NCBI GenBank assembly: GCA_009839325.1
Contig: VXPW01000052.1
Span: forward strand, 2,756 to 66,755
DNA from: Rhodospirillales bacterium
GTDB lineage: Bacteria > Pseudomonadota > Alphaproteobacteria > TMED109
Direction: 5' to 3'
DNA: 64,000 nucleotides
Of this stretch, positions 18,989 to 26,894 are shown one piece after another. Position 1 is the stretch's first letter. Every line of letters starts with the position of its first letter. A model generated the notes under the pieces. The model searched no databases. It saw nothing but the letters and a program-made list of their open reading frames with translations, and was not told the origin of the DNA. The position numbers and the translations under genes are program-made.

Positions 18989-19756
18989 CTAGGCTGCGAT
19001 GCCGATGAGCGAGAGCAATCGCCCGTAGCGCGGTTCCCCGGCCCGAAAGTTCCGGCGGTAACTGAAGAAGCTGTCCGGCTCGCCGGCGGTGTCGCGGTCG
19101 AGGACGTCGACGGTGCCAATCCCTGCTTTCTCCAGACAATGGACCGCGTATCCGGGCAGGTCGAACAGAAGCTTCGCGCCTGCTCGTCGAAACAGCGACT
19201 CGCCGCCCGGGTCGTCTCGCAGGAATGGTTCGGCGAACGGGGGATCCACCTCGTAGCTGGCCTGGGCGATTGCCGGCCCGATCGCGGCGACCACGCGCTC
19301 GCGCTTGGCGCCCAGCCGTTCCAGCTGATCGACGGTTGCCGGCAGTACGCCGGCCAGCGCACCCTTCCATCCGGCGTGGGCGGCGCCAGCTACGCCGGCG
19401 ACCGGATCGGCGAACAGGACCGGAGCACAATCTGCAGTCAGGATGCCCACCGCGACTCCTGGCTGCGCAGTCACGACAGCATCCGCCCGTTGCGCCGGCA
19501 ACGGCTTGGGCCCGGCGACGATGACGCGGGTGCCATGGACTTGATAAGGGGTTACCAGGGGTGCGTTTTCCAGGCCTGCGGCCGCAACCGCCCGGCGGCG
19601 GTTTTCGGAGACCCGTGCGCGCACGTCATTTGATCCGAACCCGCAGTTGAGGGAACGGAACGGGCCGTCAGACACACCGCCGCGACGGGTCAGGAAACCG
19701 TGTCGCACGGGGCAGCCCTCGAATACCGGGGACTGGAGTGCCTCCACCCGACCCAC
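18989..19756 (-). CDS. pgeF: Laccase-domain purine nucleoside phosphorylase / PgeF (YfiH)
   Basis: A 255-residue cytoplasmic protein of the former multicopper oxidase-like family, now known to include purine nucleoside phosphorylases/deaminases and peptidoglycan-editing factor PgeF. Zinc-site residues are visible in QVHGTRV, TADCAPV and AHAGWKG. The GTG start overlaps the TAG stop of the upstream methyltransferase gene by one base (TAGTG). It is the last gene of a minus-strand lgt-methyltransferase-pgeF operon, an order common in Alphaproteobacteria. Confidence 0.92.
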   Translation of the reverse strand: MGRVEALQSPVFEGCPVRHGFLTRRGGVSDGPFRSLNCGFGSNDVRARVSENRRRAVAAAGLENAPLVTPYQVHGTRVIVAGPKPLPAQRADAVVTAQPGVAVGILTADCAPVLFADPVAGVAGAAHAGWKGALAGVLPATVDQLERLGAKRERVVAAIGPAIAQASYEVDPPFAEPFLRDDPGGESLFRRAGAKLLFDLPGYAVHCLEKAGIGTVDVLDRDTAGEPDSFFSYRRNFRAGEPRYGRLLSLIGIAA

Positions 19757-20820
19757 TATGCGAACCCCGCGGGATCCGGGCCGTTCGGGGAGGCCACCGA
19801 CATAGCGTGGAAGCGGGACCCCATGCCCTCCGGGTGAACAAGACGGTGAAGGGCGGTCTTGATGCCGGCGCTTGCCGCGGGCTGCATGGCAGCCAGCCGC
19901 CGCGCGCGCTGCCGGATGCCGATGGTTTCAAGGAATTCGCCCTGCTTCCGAGGACCATGCACGCAGGCACCGCCCGTGCGGGCCGTGGCCGCCAACTGCT
20001 GGAAATCCACCCGGGAGGACAGGTCCGCCGAACCAGGCTCGTCCAACGGGTCGACCCGCCGGTGCGACCGGACCGCCTGCAGGGTTCCGAACGGCTCCTC
20101 CCGATCGCGCGCGTAGTCGACAATCAGGCTGGCGCCGCCGTCGCTTACGGCACGGGCGGCAAGATCGGCGACGACGGCCTGGGCGACTGGCGAAATCTCT
20201 ACCACCTCGCCTTCGCACGCCGAAACCGGCAGCTGACACGTGATGGGCGAGGGGCGGGGGGCAAGCGCGAAGACGAAACGGGCGCTGGCTTCGTCCCAGG
20301 TGACCGTTCGTTCTCGCCAATGCGTGCCGGTCTTGACGTACTGATGAATGGGCAATGCGTCGAAGAACTCGTTGGCCACGAACAGTGAGAACGCCTGCGG
20401 AACCGAGGCGAGCTCGCTGGCAAAACGCGCATCGGGGACGGCGGCGGCCTGCTCGCCACGCAGTTTCGGTGAGGTCTCCACGAACCAGATGCTGGCGGCA
20501 CGGGCGAACGAGGGCGCCACGGTGTCGGCAGCACGCAGGATGTCCTGCACGAGCGTACCCCTGCCGGGGCCAAGCTCGACGAGGAGAAGCGGCTCGGGGC
20601 TTCCGGAGCGGTGCCAGTAGTCGATGAGCCAGCCTGCGATCATCTCGCCGAATATCTGGTGGATTTCAGGTGCGGTCGTGTAGTCACCTGCTTCGCCGAT
20701 CGGAATGCGGCGGGCGTAGTAGCCCTGCTCAGGATGCAGCAGGACCGTGGCCATGAAGTCCGCGATCGTCAGCGCGCCGTCGCGGCGGATTCGGCGGATC
20801 AGGACGTCCCGCAAGGTCAC
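19756..20820 (-). CDS. SAM-dependent methyltransferase, MidA/NDUFAF7 family
   Basis: A 354-residue class I methyltransferase. SAM motif I ELGPGRG is at 82-88, followed by ETSP and NEFFDALP, which are diagnostic of the NDUFAF7/MidA family; the eukaryotic member methylates an arginine in a complex I subunit, while the bacterial role is not settled. The start is the GTG at 20820, overlapping the lgt stop as GTGA; any upstream extension runs through lgt in another frame. It is translationally coupled to both neighbours. Confidence 0.9.
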   Translation of the reverse strand: MTLRDVLIRRIRRDGALTIADFMATVLLHPEQGYYARRIPIGEAGDYTTAPEIHQIFGEMIAGWLIDYWHRSGSPEPLLLVELGPGRGTLVQDILRAADTVAPSFARAASIWFVETSPKLRGEQAAAVPDARFASELASVPQAFSLFVANEFFDALPIHQYVKTGTHWRERTVTWDEASARFVFALAPRPSPITCQLPVSACEGEVVEISPVAQAVVADLAARAVSDGGASLIVDYARDREEPFGTLQAVRSHRRVDPLDEPGSADLSSRVDFQQLAATARTGGACVHGPRKQGEFLETIGIRQRARRLAAMQPAASAGIKTALHRLVHPEGMGSRFHAMSVASPNGPDPAGFA

Positions 20821-21605
20821 GGTCCGGGCCGGCGATAGGCCTGCACCCATACGATTGCGCCGATGATCAGTACCGGAATCGACAACACCATGCCCATCGT
20901 CAGCGGCCCCGCCAGGTAACCCAGGTGGGCATCCGGTTCTCGAACGAACTCCACGAGGATGCGAGAGCATGAGTAACCTGCGAGGAATACGCCGGCTAGG
21001 GCGCCGGGGCGGTGGACCATCGGCGTTCGCGTAGCCAGGAAACGGAGCACGACGAACAGGACAATCCCTTCCAGCGCCGCTTCGTACAGCTGGCTCGGAT
21101 GGCGGGGTTCGGCGCCCGCTCCCGGAAACACAACGCCCCACGGGAGATCGGTGGGCCGGCCCCACAGCTCTCCGTTCACGAAATTGGCGACCCGCCCGAA
21201 GAAAAGGCCGACCGGGATGACGCAGGCAATTGCGTCGCAGAACGAAGCGAACCCGAGGCCACGGATGCGACAGAAAAGCCAGGCCGCAACCGCACTTCCG
21301 GCGAGGCCTCCGTGGAAGGACATACCGCCCTGCCAGACAGCGAAGGCGGCCGAGGGATCCCGAGCGAGGATGTCGTGACCGTAGAACAGCAGGTACCCGA
21401 GGCGGCCGCCAACGATGATCCCGAGTATCGTCCAGAGGACGAAGTCAGCGACGTCCTTCGGCGTCGCATTGGCCGGGAACCTGTGAATGGATTGCGACAG
21501 GAGGCGCCATCCAAGGAGGATGCCGGCGATGTACGCGAGGGCGTACCAGCGGATGGTCAGCGGACCGATGGCAAAGGCCACCGGATCGATGTCGGGGAAC
21601 GGCAC
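20817..21605 (-). CDS. lgt: Prolipoprotein diacylglyceryl transferase
   Basis: Inner-membrane enzyme that transfers diacylglycerol to the lipobox cysteine, first step of lipoprotein maturation; relevant to the BamE and Lol genes in this window. 262 residues with about seven hydrophobic segments. The Lgt signature is GRVANFVNGELWGR, preceded by SFHGG. I set the start at GTG 21605, giving the family-typical VPFPDIDPVAFAIGPL beginning; the upstream 37 codons in frame look non-coding. Divergent from ubiK with 86 bp between them. Confidence 0.94.
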   Translation of the reverse strand: MPFPDIDPVAFAIGPLTIRWYALAYIAGILLGWRLLSQSIHRFPANATPKDVADFVLWTILGIIVGGRLGYLLFYGHDILARDPSAAFAVWQGGMSFHGGLAGSAVAAWLFCRIRGLGFASFCDAIACVIPVGLFFGRVANFVNGELWGRPTDLPWGVVFPGAGAEPRHPSQLYEAALEGIVLFVVLRFLATRTPMVHRPGALAGVFLAGYSCSRILVEFVREPDAHLGYLAGPLTMGMVLSIPVLIIGAIVWVQAYRRPGP

Positions 21606-21691
21606 GTCGGGGGGTCTTGTCGGGTGCGGCGCAGATGGAAGATCAATGCTGATCCGTATACTAGCGGCACACTTTGGGGAGAGACACGTCG

Positions 21692-21991
21692 ATGGCCACG
21701 TCCCGGCGGATAGCATCCGATCTGTTTCGGCTTACCCGGGGGGCTGCGCGGACCTGTCGTCGGCTCGGCCGGGAAGCGGCCTGCCGCGGACTGCCCGCGC
21801 GGGACCGTCTGCTCGACCGTCTGGGATTGGTGCCTCGCGAGGAGTTCGACGCGGTTCGCGAGCTCGCCGAGAATGCGCGCCTGGAAAGCGAACGATTGGC
21901 CGAGCGAATCGCCGGGCTTGAGGCCGGTGGGCGAAAAAGGACGACCAGACGGCGCAGCACGACCAGGAAGGCGGGAGAGTCCTCGTCGTGA
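21692..21991 (+). CDS. ubiK: UbiK/BMFP-family accessory factor
   Basis: A 99-residue protein whose DRLGLVPREEFDAVRELAE segment (about 42-60) and following coiled coil match the BMFP/YqiC family. UbiK assists aerobic ubiquinone synthesis in Proteobacteria by forming trimers and contacting membranes. The C-terminus is a basic Arg/Lys/Thr tail. A GGGGAGAG ribosome site lies about 8 bp before the ATG at 21692. A possible -10 box TATACT (21657-21662) is present in the 86-bp gap to lgt, without an obvious -35. Confidence 0.75.
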   Translation: MATSRRIASDLFRLTRGAARTCRRLGREAACRGLPARDRLLDRLGLVPREEFDAVRELAENARLESERLAERIAGLEAGGRKRTTRRRSTTRKAGESSS

Positions 21992-22019
21992 TTCCTGGCG
22001 CGCCGGTCAAACCTTGACC

Positions 22020-22847
22020 GTGCCAGCGGAGGCACTTCGGGTTCTGCTCGTCGGGTCGGGCCGCATGGGCTCGGCCATGCTTCGCGGCTGGCTGGGACAG
22101 TCAATCACAGACCCCGCCGCAATCACGGTTGTCGAGCCCGACGAAGACCGTCGCAACCAGGCGGGGTCTGCGCACGGGGTGCCCGTTAGCCCCGTCGTGC
22201 CAGCGGCGTGGTCCGGTGACGCCGTGGTGTTTGCCGTCAAACCGCAGATCCTGGATCAGGTCCTGCCGGCCTATCGCTCGCACTGTGCCGCAAGTTGTGC
22301 CGTTTCCATCGCCGCCGGAAAGGACCTGCGGACGCTTGCGCACGGTGTCGGTGACACGGTCCCGATCGTGCGCGCGATGCCCAATTTGCCGGCTTCGGTG
22401 GGGCAGGGGGTCAGCGTGGCGGTTCCGAACGACCACGTGGACGCGGGTATCCGGGAACGCGCCAGTCAGCTGCTCGGCGCGGTCGGCGCCGTCCACTGGA
22501 TCGAGGACGAGACGTTGATGGACGCGGTCACGGCGCTCTCGGGGAGCGGCCCCGCCTACGTGTTCCTCCTGACCGAAGCGATGGCGAAGGCCGGCGAGCG
22601 GGCCGGGCTGCCGTCGGGACTATCGCGCAGTCTGGCACGGGAGACGGTGGCGGGTGCGGCGGCGCTGATGGCTGCGACCGACGACGACCCTGCCCAGCTC
22701 CGGGCCGACGTGACAAGTCCGGGCGGCACCACGGAAGCCGCGCTTCGGGTGCTGATGGACGACGAGCGATGGGCGTCACGGGTGGATCGGGCAGTGGCTG
22801 CCGCAGCTGCCCGTTCACGCGAACTCGCTGCGGTCAGGGAAGACTGA
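22020..22847 (+). CDS. proC: Pyrroline-5-carboxylate reductase
   Basis: NAD(P)H-dependent reductase making L-proline. About 275 residues. The Rossmann motif LLVGSGRMGSAM is at residues 8-19, FAVKPQ and VRAMPNLPASVGQGVS mark the family, and the C-terminal ALSGSGPAYVFLLTEAM plus TSPGGTTEAAL motifs are classic ProC. The start is not ATG; GTG at 22020 or TTG at 22014 are the only reasonable choices. It follows ubiK by 28 bp, the common alphaproteobacterial order. Confidence 0.95.
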   Translation: MPAEALRVLLVGSGRMGSAMLRGWLGQSITDPAAITVVEPDEDRRNQAGSAHGVPVSPVVPAAWSGDAVVFAVKPQILDQVLPAYRSHCAASCAVSIAAGKDLRTLAHGVGDTVPIVRAMPNLPASVGQGVSVAVPNDHVDAGIRERASQLLGAVGAVHWIEDETLMDAVTALSGSGPAYVFLLTEAMAKAGERAGLPSGLSRSLARETVAGAAALMAATDDDPAQLRADVTSPGGTTEAALRVLMDDERWASRVDRAVAAAAARSRELAAVRED

Positions 22848-22956
22848 GCAAAGCGCTCGGGTGGCCTGCAAGCGCCGGCCGGTGCCGTCACGTACGCGCT
22901 GATGACCGGCGACACCCCGACATCGATGTGCACCTCCGATCACAGACTCCAATCCC

Positions 22957-23619
22957 ATGATTGAGTTGTACACGGCAGCCACGCCGAACGGCTACAAGGT
23001 GAGCATTGCGCTGGAGGAACTGGGCCTTCCCTATGACCTCCACGCCTTGGAACTGGGCGCGAACGAGCAGCGCGAGGAATGGTTTCTCAGGATCAATCCC
23101 AACGGCCGCATTCCCGCCATCATCGATCGAGATGCCGGCGATCTGGCGGTTTTCGAGTCCGGTGCGATCCTCATCTATCTGGCCGAGAAGACAGGGAAGC
23201 TAATGCCGTCGGACGCGAGGGGGCGCTCCGAGGTACTGCAATGGCTGATGTTCCAGATGGGCGGCGTCGGGCCGATGCAGGGGCAGGCAACCGTGTTTCA
23301 CCGCTATTTCGAACCAAGACTACCTGCGGCGGTGGAGCGATACCGGAACGAAACCACCCGGCTGTACCGGGTCTTGGACCGACGGCTTCAGGGTCGTGAG
23401 TGGTTGTGCAGCGCCTACTCGATTGCCGACATCGCGACGTGGCCGTGGATACGGCGCTACGACTGGTCGGGAATCCCGGATGTCGAGGACCTTGAGCATC
23501 TCCGTGCCTGGATGGACCGCATGGCGGCCCGGCCGGCCTGTGCTCGCGGCGTCACGCGTCCGCCTTCCCCGAGACGGACCGAGGTGATCGACATGGCCAG
23601 GAAAATGTTGGTCCGCTAG
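22957..23619 (+). CDS. Glutathione S-transferase (nu-class-like)
   Basis: A 220-residue GST with thioredoxin-fold N-terminal domain ([21 protein letters not shown]; Thr/Asn at the glutathione site as in YfcG/YghU), the cis-proline in [20 protein letters not shown], and an all-helical C-terminal domain ending in IADIATWPW. Nu-class members act as glutathione-disulfide oxidoreductases. Stands alone; its end overlaps the convergent MerR gene by 4 bp. A second GST of the YghU type lies at 32.4 kb. Confidence 0.9.
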   Translation: MIELYTAATPNGYKVSIALEELGLPYDLHALELGANEQREEWFLRINPNGRIPAIIDRDAGDLAVFESGAILIYLAEKTGKLMPSDARGRSEVLQWLMFQMGGVGPMQGQATVFHRYFEPRLPAAVERYRNETTRLYRVLDRRLQGREWLCSAYSIADIATWPWIRRYDWSGIPDVEDLEHLRAWMDRMAARPACARGVTRPPSPRRTEVIDMARKMLVR

Positions 23620-24092
23620 CCGGCGGCGAGATCGGCGCGCGCCGCCAGCAGGTCCTCGCGAAGTTTGCGCATTCGTTTCCGGAGTTCCGGCTCCATGGCG
23701 ACGGCGCCCGGGTACCGAACGGCGTCGATACCTTCCTCACGCAACGCCTTTTGCGCACCGTCGATGGTGAGGTGGCGCTCGTGCAGGAGACGCTTGATGC
23801 CCCTGAGGAGGGCGACGTCCTTGGGGCTGTAGCGGCGACGCCCGCCACCAACCCTCCGGGGCTTCAGAGCCGGAAACTTGTCTTCCCAGTAGCGGAGTAC
23901 ATGCTGCGGAACGTCGAGTTCGGTGGCCACGTCTCCAATTTCACGAAGCGCTGTGCTTCGGAAGTCAAGCCGTCCGGTTTCCGCAGTGGAACCGTCGCGG
24001 GTAACTGCCGTCGCTCGCTCCGGATCCGGTCTCACGGTTCCGCCTGCAGGCCGACCTGCGGGCCCGGTGTGAGGGTCGGAACCGCCTGACAC
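23616..24092 (-). CDS. MerR-family transcriptional regulator linked to ihfA
   Basis: A 158-residue regulator whose DNA-binding winged helix is at about 49-115 ([27 protein letters not shown], then [12 protein letters not shown]). The first 45 residues are a low-complexity extension. This MerR protein sits directly downstream of ihfA in most Alphaproteobacteria; its targets and any effector are not known. No cysteine metal site is visible. One base separates it from ihfA, so it is co-transcribed. Confidence 0.9.
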   Translation of the reverse strand: MSGGSDPHTGPAGRPAGGTVRPDPERATAVTRDGSTAETGRLDFRSTALREIGDVATELDVPQHVLRYWEDKFPALKPRRVGGGRRRYSPKDVALLRGIKRLLHERHLTIDGAQKALREEGIDAVRYPGAVAMEPELRKRMRKLREDLLAARADLAAG

Positions 24093-24093
24093 C

Positions 24094-24399
24094 TCACTTG
24101 CCCCGCGGCGCGGAGTTGACTCGTCGCTTCAAGTTGTTCGAGGAGCGGAAACTGACTACCCGCCGAGGCTTGATGACGGCCTCGACTTGCGTATTGGGGT
24201 TTCGTCCCAGCCGCATTCCCTTCCGGTGCAAGATAAACCGTCCGAAATTGCGAATTCTGACCACTTCGCCATCGGCGAGACGCTCGGCAATCTCTTCGAA
24301 TACCCGATCCACCAGGGTGGAAGCGAGTTGTTGGGAAACCCCGAGCTGTTCGAATATCTCCCGGGCCAGGCCAGCGCGGGTCAATGTTCCCTTGCGCAT
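24094..24399 (-). CDS. ihfA: Integration host factor subunit alpha
   Basis: A 101-residue DNA-bending protein of the HU/IHF family. [20 protein letters not shown] opens the helical body, and the DNA-intercalating beta-arm has [17 protein letters not shown] with the usual proline. IHF alpha/beta dimers organise the nucleoid and assist recombination and transcription. I prefer ATG 24399 because GGACGGGGG lies about 6 bp upstream; the GTG at 24405 is also possible. A strong promoter is visible immediately upstream. Confidence 0.95.
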   Translation of the reverse strand: MRKGTLTRAGLAREIFEQLGVSQQLASTLVDRVFEEIAERLADGEVVRIRNFGRFILHRKGMRLGRNPNTQVEAVIKPRRVVSFRSSNNLKRRVNSAPRGK

Positions 24400-24405
24400 G
24401 CGCAC

Positions 24406-24585
24406 CCCCGTCCAACCCGACGTCTAATCTATCCATCAGTTAATGCTAATGTCAATGCCAAATACCGAGACATTCGGCGCCAGGGTTCCCAATGGGAAAA
24501 GTAAAACTTATTGAATTCAAGGACAGGTATTGGACGTGGACTTGATACTGGTGTAACTGAACTACTCTCTCTAGCAGGAATTCCG
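24406..24585. other. AT-rich plsX-ihfA interval, fabH absent
   Basis: In most Alphaproteobacteria fabH lies between plsX and ihfA. Here only 180 bp separate them, unusually AT-rich for this window, holding the ihfA promoter. A small hairpin (CTAGC 24571-24575 with GCTAG 24585-24589) overlaps the plsX stop codon but is not followed by a U-tract, so it is not a convincing terminator. Confidence 0.7.
24426..24455 (-). promoter_or_regulatory. ihfA promoter
   Basis: On the minus strand a perfect TTGACA (24455-24450) is followed after 18 bp by TAGATT (24431-24426), a 4/6 match to the -10 box. Transcription would start near 24419, leaving a leader of about 20 bases that includes the ribosome binding site. 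This is one of the clearest promoters in the window. Confidence 0.75.
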
Positions 24586-25614
24586 CTAGGCAGGTGCAGC
24601 TTCTCCAATCTCCTTGATGGCCGCGAGGATGTGCTGATTGACGTCGCCGCGCACCATATCGTACGCCACGTCGATAGAGTGCGCGAACCCCAGTGCATCG
24701 GTGCCGCCATGGCTCTTGACGGTCACGCCGTTCAAGCCAAGCAGAATCGCGCCGTTGTGTTTCCGGGGATCAAGCTTCTCACGCAGGGTCTGGAAAGTGG
24801 GGCGTGCAAGTATTCCTGCCATCAGTCCGCCGAGTGAACTCCTGAGCGCTGTTCGCAGGTAGTGGCTGCAGAGCTTCGCCGTGCCTTCTGCGGTCTTCAG
24901 CATCACGTTGCCGGTGAAACCATCGGTCACTACCACGTCCGCCTCGCCGGCCGCTACGCCGTCGCCCTCGATATATCCCTGATAGTTCTCGCTGAGCGGG
25001 CCGTTCCGCAAGTGCGCATCCGCCTGGCGGATGACGGCGCGTCCCTTGCCCCGTTCCTGTCCGATGTTGAGAAGTCGGACTTCCGGGTCGGTGCGGCCGA
25101 GTACCACGCGCGCAAACGCGGTTCCCATTACCGCGAACTGGACCAGGTGACTGTCCTCGCACTCGGCGTTGGCGCCCATATCCAGCAGCACGATCTCGCT
25201 GCGGCGTGTGGGGATCGTGGCCGCAATCGCGGGGCGGTGGATTCCGGGGAGGCATTCGAGAAGCTTGACCGCGAATGCCATCAGGGCGCCGGTATTTCCT
25301 GCCGAAACCGCGGCATCCGCGGTCCCGTCCTTCACCGCGCCGATCGCCAGCGCCATGCTCGAGTCCGTCTTGTTGCGGAGCGCGAGGGATGGCCTCTCGC
25401 CGGGTTCCACGCTCGCACCTGCCGCGACAACATCGCAGCGGCTGCGCAACGTCTTTTGGCGATCCAGAAGCGGTTTGATGCGGTCCGGGTCTCCCACGAG
25501 ATGCATGCGCGCGTCGGGATGGCGCGCGCACGCCAGTGCGGCCCCCCGGATCACGAGTTCGGGCGCGCGGTCACCTCCCATCGCATCCACTGCGATAGTC
25601 GGTTGTCGGTTCAT
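24586..25614 (-). CDS. plsX: Phosphate acyltransferase PlsX
   Basis: Makes acyl-phosphate from acyl-ACP for PlsY (encoded at 9.8 kb), linking fatty-acid and phospholipid synthesis. 342 residues from ATG 25614: TIAVDAMGGDRAPE opens the protein, and SAGNTGALMA, DMGANAEC and TDGFTGNVMLK are family motifs. It follows rpmF by 10 bp in the DUF177-rpmF-plsX operon. The usual downstream fabH is missing. Confidence 0.96.
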   Translation of the reverse strand: MNRQPTIAVDAMGGDRAPELVIRGAALACARHPDARMHLVGDPDRIKPLLDRQKTLRSRCDVVAAGASVEPGERPSLALRNKTDSSMALAIGAVKDGTADAAVSAGNTGALMAFAVKLLECLPGIHRPAIAATIPTRRSEIVLLDMGANAECEDSHLVQFAVMGTAFARVVLGRTDPEVRLLNIGQERGKGRAVIRQADAHLRNGPLSENYQGYIEGDGVAAGEADVVVTDGFTGNVMLKTAEGTAKLCSHYLRTALRSSLGGLMAGILARPTFQTLREKLDPRKHNGAILLGLNGVTVKSHGGTDALGFAHSIDVAYDMVRGDVNQHILAAIKEIGEAAPA

Positions 25615-25624
25615 GAAGAAAGGT

Positions 25625-25816
25625 TCAGTCGCGGGCGGAGGGCGTGTCGTCGACGAAGTCCCGACCACGATAATGCCCGCACGACCCGCAAACATGGTGT
25701 GGGCGCCGGTAGGAACCGCAGTGCGGACATGCGACCGCGTTCACCGGCTTCAAACGCTGGTGCGCGCGACGATGCCCTCGCCGCGAACGCGTCACTTTCT
25801 TACGCGGTACTGCCAT
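25625..25816 (-). CDS. rpmF: 50S ribosomal protein L32
   Basis: A 63-residue ribosomal protein beginning [19 protein letters not shown], the invariant L32 start. It keeps a zinc-ribbon-like pattern CPHC ... CGSCG (about 30-46). It lies between DUF177 and plsX as in most bacteria, 10 bp upstream of plsX. Confidence 0.97.
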   Translation of the reverse strand: MAVPRKKVTRSRRGHRRAHQRLKPVNAVACPHCGSYRRPHHVCGSCGHYRGRDFVDDTPSARD

Positions 25817-25915
25817 GAGTTTGCCTGATCAGAGTCGAACAAGACTTGGGGGCGGACTTGGTAACCCAATTGACGCCGCCGCGCAACCACGGAACCTGCC
25901 GGCGGCGCCAGGGAT

Positions 25916-26449
25916 TCAGGCACGATCGCCGCGATCCTTGAGGCTGGCAAGCTGCGAAGCGAACTCGGATTCCGTGCCGCCTTCCAGCCAATCCGCCTGC
26001 CCCGGCGGTGGAGCATCTGGGTGCCGGGGGTATGGATCGAGGGCTAGGGACAGATGCTGGATGGCCAGCTCCCCCAATTCCAGCCCCTCCGCGCCGAGGG
26101 GCTCGGGGATGTCTTTCTCCGGGTCAGCTGGTTCTTCAACCGGGACCGAGCGGCCGGCACGTTCGTCGAACGTCGTCTTGAACGGAAGCGTGACCGTTTC
26201 CTCGAAGTCTTCGAGTGTCACGACACAGGTCCGGATCAAGCGGGCACGGACCAGAGCCTCAACGTGGACTGCGCTACCGGATACCGAGGCGACCCGCGCT
26301 TCGACCGTAAGGGACTTCAGACCCGACAAGCCTAGCCGTTCCACCGTTTCGGGACGTTCCGCACCCGAGCAGCGAAGTCGAAAGCGGCTGTTGACCGTAC
26401 TGCACAGTTCCGCCGGGACGGGATCCAGCAGCGGGCGGGCGGTAGGCAT
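25916..26449 (-). CDS. DUF177 (YceD-like) protein
   Basis: A 177-residue protein of the DUF177/YceD family that precedes rpmF in most bacteria; plant and bacterial members are implicated in 23S rRNA accumulation. Visible features are the RTCVVTLEDFEETV segment (with one of the two CxxC-type cysteines lost) and acidic DIPEPLGAEGLELGELAIQHLSLALDPYPR, typical of the C-terminal half. It is the first gene of the minus-strand run to plsX, 99 bp ahead of rpmF. Confidence 0.85.
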   Translation of the reverse strand: MPTARPLLDPVPAELCSTVNSRFRLRCSGAERPETVERLGLSGLKSLTVEARVASVSGSAVHVEALVRARLIRTCVVTLEDFEETVTLPFKTTFDERAGRSVPVEEPADPEKDIPEPLGAEGLELGELAIQHLSLALDPYPRHPDAPPPGQADWLEGGTESEFASQLASLKDRGDRA

Positions 26450-26894
26450 GCGATCGGGGTTCCCGGAACGTCAGGGCGACCACCTCGATTGCGCCCGTGC
26501 GCTGACCGGCAGGGTTCGATGCAGGCGAGGCGACCAAAAGGAAAGACGGGAGAGAGTCTAGTTCACCGAGCGTCGGTCGGCATCGTTTGACAAGCGGCGG
26601 GACGCAGCGGAGGTACCCGCCAAGAAGAGGGTAGGTTCGGATCGCGTCGATGCTCGTCGAAGCGCTGCTGGCCGGAAAGACCGCTGGCACGGCTGTTTCC
26701 GCCCACGAGGCCCGGACATGCGTGGTCTTTCGCCGACGGCGAAAATCCGCGCCCGAGGCGGCGACTCGGGAAACGGACATCAGCTACCATGTCGCGTCCA
26801 ATTCAGGCGCGCTTGTCCCCACGGCTCGCCGTTCCGACACCGGCGGTTTTGCCGGTGCTTTCGTGTTTCAGGACCGTGCGAGGAGAGAAGACAC
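26450..26894. other. Divergent intergenic region between DUF177 and the TPP enzyme gene
   Basis: 445 bp with no recognised gene. A TTGACA sequence (26587-26592, plus strand) has no matching -10 box at normal spacing. A strong hairpin near the right end is listed separately. Short frames on both strands have no family motif. Confidence 0.5.
26838..26857 (+). terminator. Leader hairpin upstream of the TPP enzyme gene
   Basis: A perfect 7-bp GC-rich stem CACCGGC (26838-26844) / GCCGGTG (26851-26857) with the six-base loop GGTTTT is followed by a T-rich stretch CTTTCGTGTTT. It sits 37 bp before the ATG of the TPP enzyme. It could be an attenuator-like terminator in the leader or the end of an upstream small transcript. 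Confidence 0.5.

Noticed and set aside
19756-21165. Longer start for the MidA-like methyltransferase gene
   Set aside because: The extra 115 residues lie within lgt on the same strand in a different frame and are unlike the family; GTG 20820 with GTGA overlap is typical of this operon.
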